Assembly (NCBI GenBank): GCA_964019165.1
Contig: OZ025273.1
Location: 14,924,714-14,988,713 of the forward strand
DNA length: 64,000 nt
Source of the DNA: Mastigias papua
Taxonomy: Eukaryota; Cnidaria; Scyphozoa; Rhizostomeae; Mastigiidae
Direction: 5' to 3'
Below, piece after piece: positions 56,331 through 64,000 of this stretch (position 1 is its first letter; every line of letters begins with the position of its first letter). The position numbers and the translations under genes are program-made. The notes under the pieces are model-generated. The model saw nothing but the letters and a program-made list of their open reading frames with translations, did not search any database and was not told where the DNA came from.

Positions 56331-57700
56331 TTATACATAGATAATATTTTTTTAAGTGTTGGTTTTCTTCAACCCATAGAATGATAACAAAGAATATGAA
56401 AATGTGAAATTACCATCGAATACACTGGATCATAAAATTATTTATTAAAAGTGCGACAAAATAACATAAATTGTCATTGGAATTAACCATTTACACCATA
56501 ATTATGGGTTATAAAGGCACCATTAATTTATGGGAGATGATTTATTGTCCATAATTTTATTGCTGTTAGTAAACTACGCAGGAAAGTGAATGATTACTTA
56601 TATGCCATTAATTATAATTAATAATTATTCATTTCCACTTCTCAATATCAGCTCTCAGACCATATAATATTACCAATATATTATCATAATTACTTTTCTC
56701 CAATATTCTCAATATATACCAATATATCATTTCAACATAAAATTTTCATTCTAGGCTTCCCACGCCTAGCAGTTTGGGTATTTTAACATGTGAGACCAGT
56801 AATTAATACGCTTCTCTCCGCGACCATTAACAGTACCATAAGTTATAACCCATTACACCCATTTAATCGTCCCATAATTTACAGCCTATAATTTACTGCC
56901 CATTATTTATGATTTATAATGAAATATGTAGGAAAGTAACAAATAATCCTGCCAATAAAGGCTACTACTGAAAAGTCAATGCCATTTATGCATCTAGCAT
57001 TTAATGCGCTTCTCTCCGCGGCCATTTAATAGTCTATAATTAATGGCCCATTATTATCTTTGAGTGGTTTTTTACCCAAGGAGAGTTTTTAAAATTTTAT
57101 ACCCAGTTTTTATTCCAAATTTCATTCCCATTATTTTCAAATCATTCCAAAATTCTTTTCCAAACTTCTATATTAAATTTTTATATCACTCCTTATATTC
57201 CTTTTCTTATTCTCAAATATAATTCCACTCTCAAATTCCAGTTATTATATTCTATTTTAAATTCCATTCTCAAATTTCATTTCTTATACCCCCAATTAAA
57301 ATTCTATCTTAAAATTCCATTTCACATAGCAATACAATATTCCATTCTCAAATTTCATTTCTTAAATCTAAATTTAAATTCAATCTTCAAATTCCATTTC
57401 TTATATCTATACTATATTCCATTCTAACATCAACTTTTTCTCTCACCACTCAATTATGCAACCATCACCAATAACATTATCTCATAGCACCACCCCAAAT
57501 TCCAATATTTAATTTTTATGCAATAACACTATCACATAACACCATCCTATATTTCAATATTTTATTATTCATATTTTTTTACAACACTGAACACAAACAT
57601 ATTTACTCCAACATAAATTTTCCACATTTAAATTCAAACCTCTCTCTCACTCACAGTCCCATAAATTTGTCCAAATAACTCCCATCATATTATATATGGT

Positions 57701-58106
57701 ATTCACTTTCGAAGAAGTACAGGAAGAGTTAAAAGAAACCAAAATAGAGGAAGAATCCATTGTTCAATCTGGCGATGAAACCGATAAATGAAATTTGAGT
57801 AGGAAACGAAGATAAGCGGACTTGTACTGAACGTCTTTTGATGGATGATTAAAAGTGTTACCAAAAAAAAACGAAAAGTGATAAATAATGTCCTTATCAA
57901 TTTTCAATATCATACATATTTGAATGGCGTTAACTGTGGCCCAAGGTGGCGGTAGATCAAATTTCTTCCCTTACGTTATAAGGGTCAGGGTAAAAAGAGC
58001 CGGCGTTTAATTAGGGCTGGCATTAGAAGGGCCAATAAGGTACCATTTTGACTTTCAATTGGCATTAGATTCCACGTGACACACCGCGCATTGTAGACCT
58101 CCTATT
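57701..58106. other. Host-type DNA beyond copy B, no gene seen
   Basis: No recognisable coding sequence; a 28-codon plus-strand frame at about 57696 is too short to call. Confidence 0.4.
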
Positions 58107-58945
58107 TCGATTGTGGTTCGGCTCGAGCGCATCCAAATAGGTTGCGGAGCAAGAGCCTCAAATATAGGTTCTAGCATCCATATAGGTGCTCCACAGGAGG
58201 CCATTGTATTAACATCGTCTCTCTCTCTCTTTAAGTGCCCTGTTCGTCCAGAACGTTAGCGGCCATGGTTCTCCATAATTCTCTATCCTTTGCTTTTCTG
58301 ATCATTTGTTGTTTGCTGATCTTCATCAAATGGCTCAAACTTGAGATGAAAGTGAGTCTCTGCCTTCCTCTAGCTCTTTTCCCTTCAATTTTTCCAGTTA
58401 TTGCCACGTCTTCCAGTTCTTCTTTCCTTAAAAACATGCTCTAAAAACTGCAGTTGCCTCTTCCTGATCGTTTCAACATGTTTCAACATCGTAAACGTCA
58501 CAAATAATGATCTCAGAATCATAAAACCATACAAAGCACATTTCACGGGGGTGCCGTGCCAAGTTACAGGACTACAGTAACTAAACTACTATACTTACTG
58601 TACCATACAACATGTTGCGGTTTTCATTTCACTTGCATCTACACTATAATGGACTATTCTCTCGCTATTGGTGCAATCAGATTTAAAATACCTCTCATAG
58701 TTTTCGTAAAGAGACACTAGCATACAAATAGGTTCTGCCAGGCCAAGTGCTGTGCGCGGAGCTATAAACACAAGGAGGGTATATTAGCCAAAAATAGGAA
58801 TCATGGCTCCCTTTCGATTTGACTTGAGAATCATATGTAATCCGGTGATTGGTAGGCCATCCCGCAGAGAACCAATATGGTTGCGAGAACATATAACCGA
58901 GGCTCTTTGTCTAGAACCTATTTGGATGCGCTCGAGCCGAATGAT
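58107..58945. repeat. Inverted-repeat (fold-back) structure, ~840 bp
   Basis: TTCGGCTCGAGCGCATCCAA at about 58118 recurs as its exact complement near 58925, with weaker similarity over about 90 bp of each arm (AGAGCCTC...AGGTTCTAG). A LINE tail lies between the arms. It could be a non-autonomous DNA element or a local inverted duplication. Confidence 0.65.
58231..58437 (-). pseudogene. LINE C-terminal tail fragment
   Basis: 68 codons reading VAITGKIEGKRARGRQRLTF and DRELWRTMAANVLDEQGT. This is the basic GRRxRGRQR plus W-R-M ending of RTE-like LINEs, the same domain that ends the LINE at 38086. It is followed by a (GA)n tract, a plausible 3' end. Confidence 0.65.
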
Positions 58946-59427
58946 TGGCCACTTCTATGTTCAACGAGTGAGGGTGGCTCTGAGCGCCGTAAAATGGGCA
59001 AATGAAAATGGGCAAATTTATGCACCACCGTAAAATGGGCAAATCGCTATCTACGCATCAAATGCATATAGATTCCACCAAAATCATCCAGAAACATGTT
59101 TGTTTGACAGTTTATATGTATTTTTCATGTTTTATATCAGGATCCTTTCCGTTCTGCTGGATTCAAAGTAGACTGTATCTGCCTAGGCCTTTGTATACAG
59201 CGTTCATATACGGGTTTTCCGGGGGTCGACTACATACCAAAACAACTATTCAAAACAAATCGTGAGGGAATGATTCTAAGTCCAGCTGTAAGGTAAAAAG
59301 AATGTTTCATCTTCTGAATGGAGTATCGAGGAAACATTCTGTTTATTGTAATGCCGACAAGTAGCTTATGCTTTTGCTTCGCTGTAGATATCAACTCACT
59401 CCGTAAAACAGGCAACTACGCTCTTTC
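58500..59427. other. Non-coding DNA with stray minisatellite monomers
   Basis: No gene seen. Two isolated CGTAAAATGGGCAAAT units at about 58988-59045 precede the main array. Confidence 0.5.
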
Positions 59428-60466
59428 CAGCCGTAATATAGGCAAATGATCCCACTGGCCGTAATATAGGCAAGTAATTTCACTCCAGCCGTAAAATGGG
59501 CAAATGATCCCACTAGCCGTAATATGGGCAAGTAATTTCACTCCAGCCGTAAAATGGGCAAATGATCCCACTGGCGGTAATATAGGCAAGTAATTTCACT
59601 CCAGCCGTAAAATGGGCAAATGATCCCACTAGCCGTAATATGGGCAAGTAATCTCACTCAAGCCGTAATATAGGCAAATGATCCCACTGGCCGTAATATA
59701 GGCAAGTAATTTCACTCCAGCCGTAAAATGGGCAAATGATCCCACTAGCCGTAATATGGGCAAGTAATTTCAATATAGCCGTAAAATGGGCAAATGATCC
59801 CACTAGCCGTAATATGGGCAAGTAATCTCACTCCAGCCGTAAAATGGGCAAATGATCCCACTAGCCGTAATATGGGCAAGTAATCTCACTCCAGCCGTAA
59901 AATGGGCAAATGATTCCACTAGCCGTAATATGGGCAAGTAATCTCACTCCAGCCGTAAAATGGGCAAATGATCCCACTAGCCGTAATATGGGCAAGTAAT
60001 CTCACTCCAGCCGTAAAATGGGCAAATGATCCCACTGGCCGTAATATGGGCAAGTAATCTCACTCCAGCCGTAAAATGGGCAAATGCTCACTCTAGCCGT
60101 AATATCATATTACGGCTAGAGTGAGCATTTGCCCATTTTACGGCTGGAGTGAGATTACTTGCCTATATTATAGGCAAGTAATCTCACTCCAGCCGTAAAA
60201 TGGGCAAATGATTCCACTAGCCCTAATATAGGCAAGTAATTTCAATATAGCCGTAAAATGGGCAAATGATCCCACTAGCCGTAATATGGGCAAGTAATCT
60301 CACTCCAGCCGTAATATAGTCAAATGATTCCACTAGCCGTATAAAGGCAAGTAATTTCAATATAGCCGTAAAATGGGCAAATGATCCCACTAGTCGTAAT
60401 ACTGGCAAGTAATTTCAATATAGCCGTACAATGGGCAAATGATCACTCTAGCCGTAATATAGGCAA
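59428..60466. repeat. Dimeric minisatellite, 58-bp higher-order unit
   Basis: The unit has two related halves, AGCCGTAAAATGGGCAAATG plus ATCCCACT (28 bp) and AGCCGTAATATGGGCAAGTA plus ATCTCACTCC (30 bp), in about 18 dimers. Near 60095-60175 one stretch is inverted, creating a large palindrome. Units differ by a few bases (GGG or AGG, TCTCACT or TTTCAAT). Confidence 0.9.
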
Positions 60467-60679
60467 GAAATAGTAACAACCTGTAGACTTTAGGATATGA
60501 CACAAAAATGCACGGTAAATATTTGAGTTCAACACAACGAAACGCAGCTATTAAGTTGAAGAACACAATCATAAGTATAACAGAAGATGAAAATAGTTGT
60601 ACTATGCATGGACTCTGTATAATTCCTAGTAACATGGGTGGGGAGTCGGGTGGCCGGGAGGCTGTAGCCCTTTCACTTC
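60467..60679. other. Spacer between minisatellite and LINE
   Basis: No recognisable feature. It merges with the LINE 3' region near 60680. Confidence 0.4.
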
Positions 60680-63367
60680 TTCATTTTTCATTTCATTTCA
60701 AATTTTTAAGGAGGGTGGCCCTTCAGTAGTCACTGATTTGCAAGGGGCCCTCCGTCTACATTAAATAAATAAATTACATATCAAAAAACCTAATAACAAT
60801 TTTTAAAAATCTAATTACCTAATTACAAATCTCAAATCTAAAAAAAAAACAAAAATACACTATTTAAAAGGATCAGGATAGTCTGTAGATATATTTCTGT
60901 GTAAAAGGTAAATACACTGACCTAGGCTAAATTAGGCACTTAAAGGCTTTAATTGAAGTAGTTTGTTTGGCCTCGGTTGAAAGACCATTCCAACATTTCG
61001 CACCTCTGTATGAAAAACACTTCTGACCGTTAGCAGAGCTTTTTAACGGCAGCCGCAAGTCAGTATTTGTATTTCGAAGACTACGTGTGGCATAAACAGT
61101 GTTTTTAGTAAAGATATCGCAAAGGTATTTGGGAGCAGTGCTGTTTAAGCATTTAAAGACTGTTAGATTTACTTGTCTATCAATCAACTCTTCAATTGTT
61201 TTCCAACCTAAGCTTTGGATCAGAGGTTTGCTTGAAGCATCAAAAGGACTATTGGTCACGATGCGTGCTGCTCTGTTTTGGAGCTTCTGCAATTGTAAGA
61301 TGTCCGTGGAATTGCAACAGCCCCAAACAGAGCAGCAGTATTGGAAGTGAGGCTCAACGATGCTAGTCTAAAGAGTTTTTACAATTGTCTCGGGGAGAAA
61401 CTGCTTGGCATATTTTAGAAAGCCAATTGCACGAGAAGCTTTCTCAGTGACTGATTTTATCTGATTCTTCCATGTCAGATTTTCGTCTATTTGAACACCT
61501 AGATACTTAGTGTTGCATATAACTTCTATATGTTCCTCACGAATAGAAGGTTGAAAGGCTTGGTTCGAAGCCATGAGACACTTCTTCTTTTGTTTCGTGG
61601 TTATTAACAAGGAGCGAGTTTTAGCTACATTAAGAGATAACTTATTCCCCTTCAACCACCTGTCGAGCCTCCGAAGTTCTTCATTTAAAGCTGTATTTAA
61701 CTGCGTAATGTTCTTAGAAGAATGATAAATACTTGTATCATCAGCATACATAGAAACTTTAGAGCTCTTCAAGATGCAAGTAAGGTCATTTATATAAACA
61801 AGAAATAAGAGTGGACCTAGGCAAGACCCTTGTGGAACACCTATATTGATATCATTGATGTTTGAATCCACACCATTAATTCGACAATATTGTTTTCTGT
61901 TGCTAAGGTAAGATTTAAACCACGATAGTTCCTTACCGACAACACCATAATGCTCCAGTTTTTGACAAAGGATTTCATGATCAACAGTATCAAAAGCTTT
62001 TTTGAGATCAATAGATATTAAACCAGTTAAAAGTCCTTCATCCATACCGCTGTACCAATCATCAGTACATTTCAGTAAACAAGTGGCTGATGAGTGTAAG
62101 GCCCTGAATCCAGATTGATCTGAAGTCAGGAACCCACCCCGTTCTAGGTATTGGTACAGCTGGTCGTAGATAAGTTTCTCGAAAAGCCTAGATAAAACAG
62201 GTAGCACCGATATTGGTCGATAATTGGACTTTTCTGACTTTTCACCTTCTTTGTAAATCGGGGTAACTCGAGCGATCTTCCAGCTAACAGGAAACGTACT
62301 TGTTTCAATAGAAGTATTGAATATTAGCATTAGTATTCTAGAAACATATGGAAAAGCAATCTTTAGAAAATAGCCCGAGATGTTATCGTTACCAAAACTT
62401 TTCTTTACTTTAATCTTAGACATTGCATCATGTATATCTCTTTCATTGATTTCCCTGAAATCAAAGATCCTCCCGCCATCATTAACACTAATTTCATTAG
62501 AAAGAAGTGGGTTTGAAGTATGAGCAATATCTGCAGCTAACTTTTCTCCAATGGAACAAAAGTACTCGTTCATTTTATTCGAAATACTTTGTTTGTCGAA
62601 AATGGTTTGGTTAGATTCTTTCAAGCTGACGATATTCGTAGATTGGGATCGTTTGTTCAGCAACTGATTAAGGATCTGCCAAGAGTCCTTCATATTTCCC
62701 TTACTGCTATTGATTTTATCTGAGAAATATTGCTTTTTTAACGCTCTGTTCAAGGCATTTGTTCGATTTCTATATTGCTTATAGGAGTTCATCAAGTGTT
62801 GTGATTTATGTTTCACAGCAGACCTTTTGAGTCGATCCCTAGTCCTAATCAGGTTCTTTAAATCAGAATTTATCCAAGGACAGTATTTTTCTGAAACACG
62901 AATTTGGCGAAGTGGTGCGTGTTTTTCAATCACCCGAGAAAATTCATTTGAAAACTGTTGCACAAGCAGATTTGCATCACCAGAGAACTCCAAAGCTTGC
63001 ACCCAATCAATAGAAGCAACATCTCTCAAAAATGCTTCCTCAGAAAACTTTTTCATATTTCGTGTTTTTATGGACTTATGGTTCTTGCTGATGGACCCAT
63101 TTAACTTCCTAATACAATACACCATGTAATGGTCACTAAGTGCAAGCTTTAGAATCCCCGATTTAAAGATATTAATAGGGCAAGTCGTGGCAATATGGTC
63201 TATTAGCGTTGCTGTTTCACAGGTAACCCTAGTTGGCTCCTCTATAAGTTGAGTAAGGCCCAGCAGGTTATAGATTCTGCGGAGATGCATTGTATTCATG
63301 TCATTTGATAGGTCAACAGTTTTCTTCGCAAAATTGCAGTTTGTGTCGCCAAGTAAAATAATTTCTT
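60680..63367 (-). mobile_element. CR1/Jockey-like LINE, 5'-truncated
   Basis: The coding part (63367-60927) is followed by about 240 bp of AT-rich 3' region ending in GAAAT repeats near 60680. The 5' end is cut within the endonuclease. No target duplication is obvious. Confidence 0.8.
60927..63367 (-). pseudogene. CR1/Jockey-like LINE endonuclease end and reverse transcriptase
   Basis: About 813 codons in one frame with a single TAG at 61368. The remaining endonuclease reads EIILLGDTNCNF and ALSDHYMVYC (SDH motif). The RT has SNYRPISVLPVLSRLFEKLI, ISIDLKKAFDTVDHEIL, GVPQGSCLGPLLFLVYIN and MYADDTSIY with the catalytic YADD. The C-terminal part has LQKLQNRAARIVTN and KCFSYRGAKCWNGLS. This motif set marks the CR1/Jockey/L2 branch. 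One stop in an otherwise open frame indicates a fairly recent copy. Confidence 0.9.
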
Positions 63368-64000
63368 ACAGGAAATGTACTTTAGTACGCCTGTTAGCAC
63401 CTTCTATATACCTGAAACTTCAATCTGTTCACTCGAGCCCCCCACCTATATTGTTGCTCTGTCACTGGTTCTTTATAGCCATGTTATCAGTAATGAGTAA
63501 AGTGGGAAGATATTATGACTCTCCAGCAGGGATCTGAGAAGGGAGCTCAAGGGGGGCTCAGGGCCTGTTGTAAAACTGAAGAGAATTTTTAGGGGGCTAG
63601 GTCCCCTTCAAAATGAGCGCATTCAAGTTAGGTGAATTTACATTTGAACACCTTGGGGTAAAAGTGGGTTGAGAGTCTGGGTGTGGTCACTAATATAGCC
63701 TGCAGTACAGCCCCCCTTGTCGAAGTTTAGGAATGGAACCGTTATTCATTTCGGAATGAGCTCTGCGCTGATATTCTTGTTGCAGGCTAAATATAACATA
63801 TTTGATTGGTTATGGACGATAATATTTCTATATGGGCTCGCTGGTGAGGAAGAATAAACATGTGAGAGGTAATTACTGTTGTTAATTGAAGCATAAATTT
63901 GGAAAAAAGTAAGATAAGTACGAGCACGAGGGATACAATCAAATCCACCTGTCCAGTCTTACGTTATTGAGGTTTTCTTACTGACACGTGATAGTTTACT
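63368..64000. other. Non-coding host-type DNA
   Basis: No gene, repeat or RNA recognised. The plus-strand frame at 63298-63537 overlaps the LINE and is a chance frame. Confidence 0.4.

Larger units (their letters stand above)
26323..57700 (-). mobile_element. Polinton/Maverick-like element, copy B, with long inverted repeats
   Basis: It contains minus-strand protease, pVI-like, capsid, small Ala-rich, penton, two unknown genes and part of polymerase B, in the same order as copy A. Added fibre and lectin-like genes lie on the protease side. Both ends carry the same sequence in opposite orientation, finishing in ACTATATATAATA (left) and TATTATATATGGT (right). Total length is about 31.4 kb, or about 19 kb after subtracting the eight later insertions, which fits the usual 15-20 kb. 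Integrase and ATPase are absent. No clear 6-bp target duplication is visible, so the ends may have been rearranged after insertion. Confidence 0.82.
52218..57700 (-). repeat. Right long inverted repeat of copy B
   Basis: Mirror image of 26323-30345. It carries ankyrin genes R3, R2 and R1 (minus strand) and the AT-rich terminal tract. It contains a MITE (53598-54410) and a solo LTR (55770-56274) that the left arm lacks, while the left has the Penelope-like insert. It ends at 57700 in TATTATATATGGT. Confidence 0.8.

Noticed and set aside
59428..60466. CRISPR-like array
   Set aside because: There are no unique spacers. Both halves of the unit are repeated and related, as in a minisatellite, in a eukaryotic context.

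Overview
The window is a repeat-packed, AT-rich stretch of a eukaryotic genome, most likely an invertebrate animal. Sponge, cnidarian or a similar marine phylum is a guess from the transposon mix, not a proof. I see no convincing intact host gene. Nearly everything recognisable is a mobile element or an endogenous virus-like element, mostly decayed.

Region 1 (1-13018): most of a Polinton/Maverick-like element (copy A), transcribed on the minus strand. From its outer end at 13018 inward it has AT-rich terminal sequence, a tandemly duplicated hairpin block, an FtsK/HerA-type packaging ATPase, two small zinc-ribbon genes, a parvovirus-VP1-type phospholipase A2 domain, a retroviral-type integrase, a protein-primed-type DNA polymerase B, two unknown genes, penton, a small Ala-rich gene, the double-jelly-roll major capsid protein, a pVI-like gene and an adenain-like protease cut by the window edge. 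ATPase and integrase are open. Polymerase, capsid, penton, phospholipase and protease carry stops or frameshifts.

Region 2 (13019-26320): decayed host-type DNA. It holds a Mutator-like transposase relic (14.7-16.0 kb), a complete but dead Ty1/copia retrotransposon with 181-bp LTRs and a 5-bp target duplication (17677-21889), a MITE, and two LINE fragments.

Region 3 (about 26323-57700): a second, related element (copy B), about 31 kb long and about 19 kb once later insertions are subtracted. It is bounded by long inverted repeats (about 26.3-30.3 and 52.2-57.7 kb). Each carries three genes built of 27-residue cysteine-rich ankyrin-like repeats. Between them lie a zinc-ribbon gene, a large fibre-like gene ending in a lectin-like domain, a separate lectin-like gene, protease, pVI-like, capsid, small Ala-rich, penton, two unknown genes, and a polymerase B truncated exactly where the right inverted repeat begins. 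Integrase, phospholipase and ATPase are missing from that end, as if the fibre/ankyrin end had been copied over it. The ankyrin genes carry the same AT-rich pre-start motif as the capsid genes, so they look like native genes of the element. At least eight later insertions riddle copy B: PIF/Harbinger, an RTE-like LINE, a LINE with a restriction-like endonuclease, a Penelope-like element with a hammerhead-like motif, a TIR transposon with a Cys-rich ORF, a MITE, a solo LTR and a ~220-bp insert.

Region 4 (57701-64000): host-type DNA with an inverted-repeat element, a LINE tail, a dimeric 58-bp minisatellite with an internal inversion, and a 5'-truncated CR1/Jockey-like LINE.
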